From contig CM035413.1 in NCBI GenBank assembly GCA_020310875.1, positions 167,426,996 through 167,490,995 on the forward strand: a stretch of DNA of 64,000 bases, given 5' to 3'. A model generated the notes under the pieces. It saw only the letters and a list, made by a program, of their open reading frames with translations, ran no database searches and was not told where the DNA came from. The DNA is from Ceratopteris richardii. Lineage: Eukaryota > Streptophyta > Polypodiopsida > Polypodiales > Pteridaceae. Made by a program: the position numbers and the translations under genes. Position 1 is the first letter of the stretch. The number at the start of each line of letters is the position of its first letter. This document shows positions 11,293-22,944 of this stretch, piece by piece.

Positions 11293-12685
11293 CTAATCCT
11301 TTGTAGAAATGTACTCCACTTCAATTTGTTTCTCCATTACCTTTTCTATCAGGAAATGATATTGTATCTCTATATGTTTTGTTCTTGCATGAAATATTGG
11401 ATTTGCTGCAAGATAAAGTGAACTCATGTTATCTCCATGTATTGTAGGTATGACATGATAAATGCCCAAGCATTTGAATATTGTCTGCATCCATATGACC
11501 TCCTTAGCTGCGTCTACAAGTCCTTTGTACTCAGCTTCAATTGATGATAATGATACTGTATGTTGTTTCTTTGAACACCAACTTGCAAGCTTATCCCCAA
11601 TGTATGTCATGTAGCCATGAGTTGATCTTCTGTCATCTTGATAACCTACCAAGTATGAGTCACTATAAGCTCTCAACTTCAAATCTGAAGTAAAGGGATA
11701 ATATAGTCCTTCCTTTATGGTTCCTTTGATATATCTAAGAACTCTTTGACCTGAAATCCAATATGGATCCTTTGGACAATGCATGAATTGTGACAAAATG
11801 CCCACTGCATAACTAAAATCAGGACTTGTTAGTGTAGCATAAATCAAACTACCCACAAGAGATTGATACTTCCTCATATCTTTGTGTTCGACACCATCGT
11901 ATTTACTGGTCTTGTGATTAACTTCAAGTGGAGTTGAAGCTTCTCTGCAATTTTCCATACCAAACTTCTTCAACAGGTTTAGAAGATACCTTTCTTGTGA
12001 TACATATATGCCACGATCTGTATAAGTGACTTCCATTCCAAGAAAATGTGATAAGTTTCCTAGGTCACTGATCTTGAATTCTTTCTCAAGTAATCTCTTT
12101 ACCTCCTTAATTCCTTTATTTGAAGTACCTGTGATTATAATGTCATCTACATAAATACAAATGTAGATTTTACCTTCATCTGTTCTTTTGATGAGTAGAC
12201 TTGGATCTGCTTTTGAACTTTGATATCCAAGATCATTGAGACACCTCACCAGTCTATAAATCCATGCTCTTGGAGCTTGCTTCAATCCATAAAATGCTCT
12301 TCTCAACTGCAAAAAAAAAAATTGGATACTTGGAATCTATAAACCCTTGAGGTTGTTCCATGTATACCTCATCTGATATGTATCCATTCAAGAATGCATT
12401 CTTTATATCTAGTTGACTTGGATTCCATCCTTTTGAAGCTACAATAGCTGTGATTGTCCTTATAGTTGACATCTTAGCTACAAGACTAAATGTATCATCA
12501 TAATCTATGCCATAAGTTTGGGCATAGCCTTTCACCACCAATCTAGATTTGTATCTTGCTACACTTCCATCTGCAAGCTTCTTTACTATATAAACCCATT
12601 TATTTCCAATTACCTTCTTACCATTTGGTTTAGAAACAAGTCCCCAAGTCTTGTTCTCCTCTAATGCATTGAATTCTTCGTTCAT
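11293..12685 (-). pseudogene. C2 reverse transcriptase and RNase H
   Basis: The minus-strand RT starts with EFNALEENKTWGLV, then YKSRLVVKGYAQTYGIDYDDTFS, QLDIKNAFLNGYISDEVYMEQP, YGLKQAPRAW and the catalytic box IYVDDIIITG. The connection region has SDLGNLSHFLGMEV and KYQSLVGSLIYATLTSPD. RNase H follows with YSDSYLVGYQDDRRSTHGY and SLSSIEAEYKGLVDAAKE, ending in ARTKHIEIQYHFLIEKV. All are standard Ty1/copia signatures. It is close to C3 in wording. Confidence 0.92.
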
Positions 12686-14386
12686 TACTTCTTACCTTTT
12701 GCTTCATCATAGTTATGAGGTTCTTCATCATCTTTCACCATATATGCATAGTTCTTCTGAGTTATGTAAGAATTATCATAAGAATACCTTTTTGGTTGCC
12801 TTCTTGTCCTACTTGACCTCCTTGGTTCACATTCTTCATGTGTGTCTGGATACATCTCTTCATCAAATATAGGAGTTTCTTCATTTCTTCTTGTTAATAC
12901 ACTTTTAGATGTACTTGCTTGCATATACTCTTCATCTCCATTCACCTGCACACTCGATTTTCCTCTCTCACATCTTCTTACCTCTTCTTCAAATTCTTCA
13001 ACTGTATGACTTTTATCTACATACCACTTTTTTGTTCATCAAATGTAACATCTCTAGAAACAAGAGATTGTTTGGTTAGAGGATTCCACAACCTATAACC
13101 CATATGCTTTTCATCATAAACAATGAACACATATTTTTATGCCTTTGGTTCAAGTTTATGTCTAAGTTGTGATGGCACATAAGCATATGCAATTGATCCA
13201 AACACTTCACAATGATCTAGTGTTGGTTTCTTACCCCATCAAGCTTCATATGGAGTCATTCCATTTAGAGCTATACATGCTAATCTATTCACAAGATATG
13301 TGGCTGTATTTATAGCCTTAGCCCAAATATAATTTAGAAAATTCTTCTCCTTTAGCATAGCTCTAGCAAACTCAACTTAAGTCCTCTTTCTTCTTTCTAC
13401 TACACCATTTGTTGTGGTGTATACTTGCAGGTTATTTCACTCTTAATACCTCCATTCAAAAGATAATCATTGAACTCTTGGGAGAAGTATTCTCCTCCTC
13501 CATCATACCTTAATCTCTTAAGCTTTTGACCTGTGACTCTCTCTGCATATGCATGAAAATGTTTGAAAGCTCCAAACACTTCTGATCTTTCCTTCAAAAC
13601 ATACAAAGTTATCCATCTTCTAGCATCATCAATGAAAAGACATAATACCTTGAGCCACTGATAGATCCTTCTTTTTTTGGTCCCTAAACATCTGTATGAA
13701 TGAGCTATAGTACTCCATCATGATTAAAGCCTTTCTTCTGAAATGGTAATCTATGTGCTTTTCCCATTTGACATGCTTCACATTTATGAATCTTATGTTG
13801 ACTCTCCACATTTAGTAGTCCTAGTACGGACTGATTCGCAACCATAGCTTTAATTCCTCTTTCATTGAAGTGACCTCATCTCTTATGCCAGAGATCAAGT
13901 TCTGTAATCACTCCTTTACCATGTGTGAGCAAAGCTTGACCAATGCTTCCTTGCACTCTTAAAGTAAAGAGTCTACCTTCTTTCTTACCACATACAATCT
14001 AATTATATACATTCTCTGGATCTTCAACAAAAACTTCTTCATTTGTAAACCTGACTTGAAAACCTTTTTCAACTATATGTCCCATACTAATCACGTTTTT
14101 AGGTATTGTGGCAACATACAAAACATTGGTTAGCAAATCTGCTCCACACTTGCATTTCACTTTTCCAATTGAATGTACACTATGTTTGTATTATCACATG
14201 TTTGAACTGTATGACTAGGAATGCCTTTTTCCAATTCTGACATTAATTCTATATTTCCTCACAAATGATTAGAACATTGAGAGTCAATGTAAAATACCTT
14301 TAGATCTTTGTTGGCATACAAGCTATAAGAAGAGCATACAAGCACAACATAGGAGTCATGCACAATCCGACAACGAGGCCTAATCA
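12686..14386 (-). pseudogene. C2 protease, GAG-pre-integrase, integrase and linker
   Basis: Protease motif DSQCSNH near 14285; GAG-pre-integrase histidine/cysteine region (about 13740-13900, HFNER-like and CQMGK-like on the minus strand); integrase core with LKRLRYDGGGEYFSQEFNDYL near 13500; then a linker with RRSSRTRRQPKRYSYD near 12800. The basic linker ending in R-Y-S-Y-D is a copia signature just before RT. Confidence 0.82.
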
Positions 14387-14387
14387 T

Positions 14388-14926
14388 TTTTTTTTCTAAA
14401 CTTACTTCCACATAAGAGTGATTTTCATCACTACACAAACATTGTAAATCCTGTTTTTGGTAGAATGGAATCCATTTTGTTCAAGCCGAGAAGTTCTCAA
14501 GCTTGAGGAGTATTAGAATTAGCTACATACCAATTTTCATAATTTTTAGATTCCGTTTCGGCCCTCAAATAAGCTCTAGAGCCTAATGTTTAACTAAGTC
14601 GGGCATTAGGTCTCGACAGGGTCAAAGCTAGTCGAAAAACTATAAAAAGAGCTAGAGAGCTCATTTTTGGGGTTAGATTGTTAGGGATTTGAGCTTGTGT
14701 AAGAGACTTTTTGACTAATGCAAAGAACTCCATCGTTCCTCTCTTTGTTCTTGCCTTGTGTGCACGTGTGTGTGTGTGTATGTGTGTGCATGTTTGTGTG
14801 CTTCTCACTCACACACTTGTGCCATCACTTGCTCATAGTCTTCATACTAGTCCTCACGTCTTCACGGATTGACAATTATGAGGTGGATCTCCTCACGTTG
14901 GTACTTGCCATTGTGCTAGAGTGACA
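14388..14926 (+). repeat. G2 5' LTR (type A, partial)
   Basis: Aligns with the G3 LTR from the TGATTTTCATCACT region to the end GTGACA. TATA box at 14641, TG microsatellite at about 14768-14805. The first hundred or so bases of the LTR are absent or unrecognisable, so the left border is approximate; it is set where the C2 reading ends. Confidence 0.75.
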
Positions 14927-14933
14927 CCAAATT

Positions 14934-14951
14934 TGGCTTCGTTGTCGGGGA
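14934..14951 (+). other. G2 primer-binding site (tRNA-Asp type)
   Basis: TGGCTTCGTTGTCGGGGA, close to TGGCGCCGTTGCCGGGGA, the tRNA-Asp complement used by Athila-type elements. It lies 7 bases after the LTR end. Confidence 0.85.
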
Positions 14952-16821
14952 GAGAGCTTTGAGGATGAGCGTTTGATGGTAAGACGTAGAGTTGAGACAT
15001 TGGAGTCATAGGTAAAAGCTATAATTTTCTCATTTTTCATCATTTTTTCTTGTTTTTTTTTGCATCATCATCATCATTCTCACCACATCCAAGCTCCATC
15101 TCCACCTTCACAAAAATTTCAATTTTTTGGTCATATTTCCCCTCCCACTTCATTTCCCTTATTTCACTTGTGAGAGAGAGCGAGAGATAGAGCTTGTGTG
15201 CAAGCCATTTTTGTGTGTTTTTGAGCTTTTGTTGTAGGTTCTAGCTGTCCCACCATCTCCAACAGCTTACGCAAGTACGACAGAACTCTGCATAGGTCTC
15301 GGGATGATCATCTCTATCTGTCATGACAGGCAGAGAAACTTATTATTTTATGTTTGCATGCATGACACGATAATCTACACCATTAGAGCACCCCAAATCA
15401 TTAAAAGTTTCAAAAATGTTGTGTTTTTTCTATCTATCATGACAGACATTGTCAATCACGATAGACAGCGTTTGTCATGACAGACACTATCTATCGCAAT
15501 AGACAACACCCCACGACAGAGACCGTCCATCGCGATAGACACCTATCTATGGCGATAGACACCCATCTATTGCGACAGACAGAGCTCCACAACAAATTAT
15601 GTCTATCGCGACAGACATCGTTTATCACGATATACCAAAAACACGACAGAGGACAAACCACATCTATCGTGACAGACACGGGTCTATCACGACAGCCCAA
15701 AAACATGATAGACGACAGACCACATCTATCGCGATAGACACCCGTCTATTACGACAGACCGAAAGCACGACAAACGATAGACCTCGTCTATCGTGATAGA
15801 TAGGACCCCACGAGAGTCACCGTCTATTGCGACAGACACCCTCTATCATGAAAGATAGGCCCAGGACAGATAACAAACACAGTCTATCGCAATAAAAACG
15901 CGTCTATCGTGACAAACAGGACCCCACGATAGATACCATCTATCGCAATAGACACCATCTGTCGTGATAGACAGGGCCCCATGACAAATAGTGTCTATCA
16001 TGATAGACACCATCTATCATGATAGATAGGCCCACACGACAGTCAATGTTTATCGTGACAGACATTGTCTATCATGATAGAGAGGCATTTTCGGCAAAAA
16101 AATAAAGTGGTAATTTTTTGAAAATTTGGGTTAAATTTTGGGCATATTTGCAGACTCAATTACCCATACAATTACTAAGGCCTTAGAAAAATGCACTAAA
16201 ATCGTGAAAGGTCCTGATTTTCTGTTTTAACACTCTGTGGGGTAGGCACACCAAGGGAGCTCTAGAGATAATTTTTTGGCAATACTGAAGGGGGAAAAAA
16301 GGATGTTAAAAAGTATCTGAATCAAATTGTCTATCAATTGAAGGTTAAAACTTGAGCTAAACTTGGAATTTTTACAGGATCATTGAGAGCTTTTGGAGAA
16401 ACCGAGGCAACTACTAGTGTGTGCAGGCTTGGGAACACGCTTCTTGGGTAGAAAAGTGTAGTAAAGAGAAGCTATTTGAGGTTGGAAGATCTCTCAACCC
16501 CCTCAGTCCATTCCTAGCTTAGGCTAAGTGCAGATAGACCTTTTGATTGATTAAAGGTACGATAGGAACACTCAACTTCTAAGAGACTCTAATTTCTCAA
16601 GTCTAAGAATAGGTTAAGTTGCAATCAAGGGATAACCTAAGGGGAAAGGACTTAAACTAAGTGGATGAAGAACATCAAGTGCGACACACTTAAGTGCTCC
16701 TGACAACGCTTAACTAAAGACAAGAAAAAAAGTACCCAAAAAGTTAAAAAGAACAAGTGATTTGTATGAAAGAATCAGCAACGTGGTTGTACAAGGATCA
16801 TCAGGTTAATTGGAAGGGCAT
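14952..16821 (+). other. G2 untranslated leader
   Basis: No coding similarity. Contains a pyrimidine-rich stretch and GAGAGAGCGAGAG near 15170, then the array (15425-16083), then a block shared with G7: CTTGGGAACACGCTTCTTGGG near 16427 and TCAACCCCCTCAG near 16494. It leads to the gag start at 16822. Confidence 0.75.
15425..16083 (+). repeat. G2 leader array of GTCTATCGCGATAGAC palindromes
   Basis: About twenty to thirty irregularly spaced copies of a palindrome with consensus GTCTATCGCGATAGAC (perfect dyad). Many copies have CG replaced by TG or CA (for example CTATCATGATAG), as expected from decay of methylated CpG. The spacing is variable and filled with ACACC/GGCCC-type sequence. The reading frames through it are by-products. 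Confidence 0.92.
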
Positions 16822-17901
16822 ATGAACCTTAGATCAGGAAGACACCTAGGGAGAGACCGTCGAAGTGTTAGATCATCAAAGGCTACTGTCAACCATACAG
16901 CTAGATCTTGGGCCTAGAAGTTGAGTGATTACCCCTACACTCTAGACTCAGAAACTAGTGACTCTGAGATGTCTTATAACTTGGAAAGACCTGTAGGTAG
17001 CTCCAGAGTGGCATACCTAGAAAAACCTGAGGCTCCCTACAAGACTCAATTGGAATATATCAGGACAAACCGCTTAGGTGCTTACATCTATGAGGATGGT
17101 CTAAGAAGATTTGTTGTCCAAATTAAAAAACCCGGATCATCCCATTGGACTAGAACCCCCAGTAGTCAAGTTCAAAAATGGTTCCTACATAGATAAAGAA
17201 GGAACAATGTATGTGACCACCAACCAACCAGAAAGGATGGATGAATTTGGCAACATAATCTTAGAGACCGAAATAGGTGACATAGAGCAAGGGAACTTAG
17301 GAAAAGAGCCAAAAACTCCTCGAGGCAAGTCGGTTCTGACTAGAATAATCACTCCAGAATGGGTTCCCCAAGAGAATAGGAGCATAGATTTGCTCGTGAA
17401 TCGAGAAAGGAATGAGGCTTTTTGGAGGTATAAGCCTGAGCAGCCTAACAAAGTGGGAGCACTTACCATCTATGAATTTAAAGATCCTGATAGCCCAGGT
17501 AGAGTGACCTACCTAGATAATACTTTAGAGAGGATCTTTGTGGTGTCCGAGCATGATAGGCACTCCTACACTTGGAAGGGTGAATTTGTTTTTCCCCAAC
17601 CACGATCCAATGTATCATCTAGTCACCAAGGAGCTAGAACATCTCAAGCTCATGGAGCTCAAAGAGATAGGAGTAGAGATAGACCTAAGGTAAGCTTCGC
17701 TAACCCACGGGGAAAGAGAAAGAACGAGAACAGAGACCGATACGATGGAAAATGAGAGACATAGGGACCCAACGAATCCAAGAAATTCAGATGAATTCCC
17801 TCTATCAAGGCCTAGAGAACACGCTAGGATCTTGATGCCTACACAATTGGTTAAGTCCATGAAGAATTTCTTCGATGGCGTAGGAGACCCATATGACCAT
17901 G
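16822..17901 (+). pseudogene. G2 Gag, N-terminal domain
   Basis: Starts MNLRSGRHL, the same start as in G3, G4, G5 and G7. Conserved blocks: KTQLEYIRTNRLGAYIYEDG, SYIDKEGTMYVTTN, TPRGKSVLTRIITPEW, DPDSPGRVTYLDNTLERIF. It ends with PLSRPREHARIL-PTQLVKSMKNFFDG and DPYDHV, where G3 is inserted. No domain of known structure is recognised in the first 290 residues; it is a lineage-specific Gag extension. Confidence 0.85.
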
Positions 17902-18539
17902 TGTTGAAGCTCAAGAAGCTCAAGGTCAAGAACAAGGCATGGAAGCACATTAAGGAAGTGGACACACAAGATGAAGGAGCAAGTAGGGAGCTCCAAGAAG
18001 CACCTGTCAAATTTTCAGAAGAAATCCCTATAAAAATAGTGATTTGTATCACTAAAAACCATTGTAAATACCATTTTTCATTTTTCCAACTCCATTTTTT
18101 TTCAAGCCGAGGAGTCCTTGAGCTTGAGGAGTATTAGAACTATCATCCTACCAATTTTCATAATTTTTAGACTCCGTTTGAGTCCCCAAATAAGCCCTGG
18201 AACCTAATTTTTAACTAGACCGGACACTAGGTCTCGGCAGGGCCAAAACCACTCAAAAAACTATAAAAAGGGCTGGAGAGTTCATTTTTGAGGTTGGCTT
18301 GTTGTAGATTTCAGCTTTGTAAGAGAGCTCTTGTGTAATCGAAGTCCTTCCATTGTTCCACTCTTTGCTCTTACTTTGTGTGCGTGTGTGTGTATGTGTG
18401 TGCATGCTTGTGTGCTTTCACTCACGCACTTGTGCCATCACTTGCTCATGGTCTTCATACTGGTCCTCACGTCTCCACGGATTGACATTTATGAGGTGTA
18501 TCTCCTCATGTTGGTACTTGCCATTGTGCTAGAGTGACA
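17902..18539 (+). repeat. G3 5' LTR (type A, 638 bp)
   Basis: TGTTGAAGCT...GAGTGACA. TATA box at 18262-18269 with AGGGCTGGAGAG behind it, TG microsatellite at about 18375-18415. It pairs with 22303-22939. Confidence 0.95.
18262..18269 (+). promoter_or_regulatory. G3 LTR TATA box
   Basis: TATAAAAA in the context AAAAAACTATAAAAAGGGCT. The same box is found in every gypsy LTR of this window: 7171, 14641, 22662, 52627, 59693 on plus, and 32757-32764 and 43972-43979 on minus. The conserved position makes a pol II promoter likely. Confidence 0.75.
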
Positions 18540-18546
18540 CCAAATT

Positions 18547-18564
18547 TGGCACCCTTGCCAGGGA
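18547..18564 (+). other. G3 primer-binding site
   Basis: TGGCACCCTTGCCAGGGA, a diverged tRNA-Asp type PBS, 7 bases after the LTR. Confidence 0.8.
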
Positions 18565-19870
18565 GAGAGCTTGGAGAATGAGCGTGTGATGGTAAGACGT
18601 AGAGTAGCAACATTGGAAGGTTAAAAAAATCACCTTTTTCAGTTCAATTTCTGAGTTTTTCTTCTTTTTCTTCTTCATCATCATCAGCACATTCTCCCCT
18701 CTTCATATTCTTTGATTTTTTTCATTTTTGACTGTATCTTCACCTCGTTTTTCACTCGTGGCTGTGAGAAAGAAGCGCAGGGGGTTGAGAGCTAAAAACG
18801 CTGAAGAAATCCACTTGAAAAAACTCTCAAAACACCAAAAAATCCGATTCAGTATCGTGCAGGTTGAAATGAATAGCGTCGGGTATCGCGAGTGTCGTAT
18901 CGCAGTTTGGAGGGTGATCTTGCATCTTCAGGCTGATAGGAGTGACAAGGAGGACACAAGGTACTCATGTTTGCAAAAAGTTTTGAATTTGGGTGTCAAA
19001 ATCTCCAAGTATCGTGTCCGGTTGAGTTTTGGTATCGCAATACCAAAACTCCCGTGTATCACGATACTTGTCGAGGTATCATATCGTGCATATCTACTTG
19101 AGGTATCACGATACCATTTTGGTATCGTATCGTCAAGTGCTGTTACCGCGATCACAGTCATCCCGATGGTATCGTATCGTCGACCGAGTGGTATCGTATC
19201 GCCGGCCCAATTGGTATTGTATCGCCAACTTGGTATTGTATTGCCTCCAGTTTTCGTATCGCGATCGCAATTGCTCCGGTGGTATCGTATCGTGGTCCAC
19301 CTGGTATCGTATCGTGAGGCTCAGTGGTATCGTATCGTCTCTTACTTTGGTATCGTATCGTTCGATCCTTTGGTATCGTATCATCTGATTTCTGGTATCG
19401 TATCGAGTACAGACTGGTATCATATCGTCCTAACTACTGGTATCGTATCGTGGAGTTCGTATCGTGGAGTTCGTATCGTATCGTATCAATTCGAGGTATC
19501 GTATCATGACCATTTCAGTATCGTATCGTGCAAATAGCAGTATCGTATCGTGGACTTGGTATCACCTTGGTGGTATCATATCGTCTACGGTGGTATCGTA
19601 TCGTGAAAATCTGGTATCGTATCACCTGTTCTAAGCTCCCAGAGAGATCCTGTTTCCCTGTTTTAACCCCTAGAACCCTGAACTGGCATAACTTTCTCAT
19701 ACAAAATCCGTTTGCTGTGATTTTGGTTTTGTTGGAAAGCTCGTGGGGAGTAATACATGAGTTATTAGATAGGGTATTTTGAAGTTGACCCTCAGGGAAA
19801 CTATAAAACCAAGGAGTTCCAAAGGATTTTGAGCAATATAAGAGAACTTTGGGACTAGAAGCCAAGGCTT
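18565..19870 (+). other. G3 untranslated leader
   Basis: Non-coding. Holds the TATCG array and, after it (19680-19745), a block with CATAACTTTCTCATACAAA and GTTGGAAAGCTCG that also occurs in the leaders of G4 (minus, 42400-42470), G5 and G7. It leads to the gag start at 19871. Confidence 0.75.
18880..19635 (+). repeat. G3 leader array of GGTATCGTATCG units
   Basis: About thirty copies of GGTATCGTATCGT, mostly about 20-22 bp apart, with variable spacers. The early copies (18880-19120) are nearer to the dyad form, such as GGTATCACGATACC near 19094. Through most of the array the second TATCG is a direct repeat. Because the unit lacks stop codons in some frames, a meaningless 269-codon frame runs through it. 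Confidence 0.92.
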
Positions 19871-20800
19871 ATGAACCTGAGATCTGGCAGACACTTAGGC
19901 AAGGATAGACAAAGCATTAGATCATTTGAGGCTAGTGTCAACCATACAGCCAAGTCTTGGGCTCAACAGCTTAGTGGTTATCCTAACTAAGTTCAAAAAC
20001 CAATGACTCAGAAATGTCTTTTAGCATGGAAAGACCCACACGTAGCTCAGGCATTGCCTATTTACAGACACCAGAAGGTCCCTATAAGACCCAATTGGAG
20101 TATATCAGGACCAACCAATTAGGTGCTCGCATCTATGAGGATGGTCTAAGACGATCAGTGGTTCAACTCAAAAATCCTGACCAACCCTTTGGACTTGAAC
20201 ACCTAGTGGTCAAGTTCGAAGAGGGTGCATACATTGATAAGGAAGGAACCATGTATGTGGTTACGAGCCTACCAGATAGGACAGATGAGTTAGGGAACAT
20301 CATTCTTGAGAATGATCTAGGAGATCTAGAGCAAGGAGACCTAGGAAGAGAACCGAAGACCCCTAGAGGTAAGTCAGTTTTGACCAGAGTGATCACTCCA
20401 GAATGGATTTCCCAAGACAACAAAAGCATAGAGCTATTCTTGAATAGAGAAACGGAGGAAGCCTTTTGGAGGTTCAGGCCAGATCAACCAAGCCCAATAG
20501 TCACCATCTATGAGTTCAAGGATCCAGAGATACCAGGCAAAGTTGTCTATCTAGATCACATGTCAGAGAAAATGTTCTTGGTAACAGAGCAGGATAGGCA
20601 TGCATACACTTGGCAAGGTGAATAAATTTACCCTCTACTAAGATCTAGTGTTTCCCATGGCCTCCAAGGAGTAGGATCATCCAAGGCTCATGAAATCCAG
20701 AGGGAAAGAACTAGAGAGATACAGGAGGTGAGCTTTGCAAACATTGTGGGCAGAGATAGATCAGTACATGAAGGTGAAAGACCTGACCCTTGCCAACACA
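19871..20800 (+). pseudogene. G3 Gag, N-terminal domain
   Basis: Starts MNLRSGRHLGKDRQSIRS. Conserved blocks: GPYKTQLEYIRTNQLGARIY, AYIDKEGTMYVVTSLPDR, TPRGKSVLTRVITPEW, FKDPEIPGKVVYLD, DRHAYTWQGE. It lacks the capsid and nucleocapsid parts. Sequence matching the segment downstream of integrase in G1 follows directly. Confidence 0.85.
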
Positions 20801-21349
20801 ATTTCCACCCAGACAAGCCAACCATGCAAAGAAAAGAAACAAGCAACCAAAACTACCTCAACCAAAAGATCTCCGACAAATATGGGTGCCTAAGAAATTA
20901 GCTGCAAATCAACAAGGGCGATCACTTATATGGATACCCAAGGCACTCTTACACGCACAATGGCCTATGCTCCCCACCATGCAAAAGGTCTCAACAAAGA
21001 AGCCAAGGAGAGAAAAGGGTAAGAACATAACACAAAGATTAAAAGAAGATAAACTCAACCCTTCGACAAAAGTAAGAAGGCAATCATCAAGGATATGGGT
21101 TTGGAAGCCTAAGGTACCAACAACATCCACAACAACAAAGAACGAACCACTCCGGATACGAAATTTAAGCAACCAACCAAAGATGAAAAAGTCAACAAGA
21201 ACTTGTATGCAGCCCAATACTATTCTACAATGGGTCCCTAAAATCAGTTGTCCTTTTGACATCCAATGGATACCTCCAACAAAGGCCGCATCAACATCTG
21301 CCAGAACATTGAAAGCCTCGACGTGCAACAACCATGTGCCTTGGGCATA
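20801..21349 (+). pseudogene. G3 W-V-P-K repeat segment
   Basis: Largely one open frame with five tryptophan motifs: RQIWVPKKLAANQQG near 20876, LIWIPKALLHAQWP near 20928, RIWVWKPK near 21094, LQWVPKIS near 21229, IQWIPPTKAAST near 21264. It matches the G1 segment motif for motif. It is rich in K, Q, T, P and strongly basic. Its survival in an element that has lost all of pol is notable. Confidence 0.7.
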
Positions 21350-22287
21350 ACCTTGTCTTTTGCACCATTAAGGTCATGCACTTCCAAAGTATGCATCAAC
21401 ATAGGACCACATTAGACGGTCGTGCATAGACGCCATTGAGAAATCCCAGGCCCATGAGACACACTTGCAATATGTAAAATACTTTATTGATACTAACCTC
21501 TTTCTTTTTGTTTTATGTCATCAAAAAAAAAGAAAGAAAAAAAAGAGAGAGAAAAGGATGTGCGCTTGAAGAATCTCATAAGGTGAACCATCATAATGGA
21601 CATCCATCGACAAGCACAACAAGCCAATGGCCAATTACGAGGATGGAACCAAAACACGAAGAGATGAATATCAATGGACCTTTCACCATGGTAAGACATG
21701 TATGCTTCAACAACACTATAACCATGATAGATTAGGAAACCTCTTCGTCAACCTACCCTTGAGCACTTAGCTCAAGACCCAATCTCTTGCACCATACTTC
21801 TTACTATGCATTTTCCAAGTACGCATACGTAGGGCCCCATTACGAGGCCATGCACAAGGCACATATTTCGTTCAACCCATGCACTAATGCACTTACCCAT
21901 CATACAATATGGGTTACAAGTACTTGGCATGAAAACTATGAAGCCATCCTTGGAAGAATCAGAGGATATCAAGGTGACTACAACAAGAGCAAGGAAGAAA
22001 TCCACCACTAAGAGTTGCTCATAATCAACATTGACCACCTCCTTTGAGCAGCTAGCAATTTTGGGAAAGCGCACAAATGCACCATCAAGATGGAATACAA
22101 GAAAGAAGTACATACAAAGGGACTACAATGTGCAAGAGCTAGTAGTGGCAACGTGAGGAACCAGACAAACCACCAGGCTACATTGGAAAGATGGACCACT
22201 CCTGCTAATACATGAAGGATACTACCTCTCACCGTACTACTACATGGAACAACCACTACCGCAAGGGTCTGTCAGGGACGACAAACT
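21350..22287 (+). other. G3 3' region
   Basis: Non-coding. Carries the pair of 75-bp direct repeats (about 21355-21432 and 21785-21862) also seen in G1, and an A/GA-rich run near 21520-21555. Confidence 0.7.
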
Positions 22288-22302
22288 CAAGAGGGGGGGG
22301 AG
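22288..22302 (+). other. G3 polypurine tract
   Basis: CAAGAGGGGGGGGAG immediately before the 3' LTR. Confidence 0.85.
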
Positions 22303-22939
22303 TGTTGAAGCTCAAGAAGCTCAAGGTCAAGAACAAGGCATGGAAGCACATTAAGGAAGTGGACACACAAGATGAAGGAGCAAGTAGGGAGCTCCAAGAA
22401 GCACCTGTCAAATTTTCAGAAGAAATCCCTATAAAAATAGTGATTTGTATCACTAAAAACCATTGTAAATACCATTTTTCATTTTTTCAACTCCATTTTG
22501 TTCAAGCCGAGGATTCCTCGAGCTTGATGAGTATTAGAACTATCATCCTACCAATTTTCATAATTTTTAGACTCCGTTTGAGTCCCCAAATAAGCCCTGG
22601 AACCTAATTTTTAACTAGACCGAACACTAGGTCTGGACAGGGCCAAAACCACTCAAAAAACTATAAAAAGGGCTGGAGAGCTCATTTTTGAGGTTGGCTT
22701 GTTGTAGATTTCAGCTTTGTAAGAGAGCTCTTGTGTAATCGAAGTCCTTCCATTGTTCCACTCTTTGCTCTTACTTTGTGTGCGTGTGTGTGTATGTGTG
22801 TGCATGCTTGTGTGCTTTCACTCACGCACTTGTGCCATCACTTTCTCATGGTCTTCATACCGATCCTCACGTCTCCACGGATTGATATTTATGAGGTGTA
22901 TCTCCTCACATTGGTACTTGCCATTGTGCTAGAGTGACA
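22303..22939 (+). repeat. G3 3' LTR (637 bp)
   Basis: TGTTGAAGCT...GAGTGACA, TATA at 22662. It is followed by the target repeat CCATG and then by the rest of the G2 gag. Confidence 0.95.
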
Positions 22940-22944
22940 CCATG

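Larger units (their letters stand above)
10830..14386 (-). mobile_element. C2: Ty1/copia retrotransposon
   Basis: On the minus strand: protease (FYIDSQCSNH near 14285), GAG-pre-integrase, integrase, linker, RT and RNase H, then a polypurine tract (GATAGAGGGGGAGCTA near 11207-11222) and a 3' LTR running left from about 11203 (TGGAGAGTCAATC). The LTR has TATA-like CTATATAAGTTAG near 11040; its far end is not clear. The gag and 5' LTR are not in view because G2 begins at about 14388. The element is broken, with about six to eight breaks. Confidence 0.85.
17902..22939 (+). mobile_element. G3: short non-autonomous Ty3/gypsy element with both LTRs
   Basis: Complete 5,038-bp insertion in the G2 gag, with perfect 5-bp target repeats CCATG at 17897-17901 and 22940-22944. 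It has two LTRs, PBS, leader with array, the Gag N-terminal domain, the W-V-P-K segment, 3' region and polypurine tract, but no capsid, protease, RT, RNase H or integrase. The LTRs differ at about 15 positions in 637 (about 2.4 %), so it is younger than G4. It would have depended on proteins from a full-length relative. Confidence 0.95.

Noticed and set aside
14718-14924. Small conserved frame with a hydrophobic VCVCVCVCMF-like run, seen in several LTRs (18331-18537, 22731-22937, 52709-52924)
   Set aside because: It is the LTR TG microsatellite read in one frame. Its recurrence follows from the LTR being repeated.
18728-19537. A 269-codon open frame
   Set aside because: It runs through the G3 leader array; its sequence is the translated TATCGTATCG unit (YRIVSY-like repeats). 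Long frames also exist in other registers and on the other strand, as expected from a unit poor in stops.
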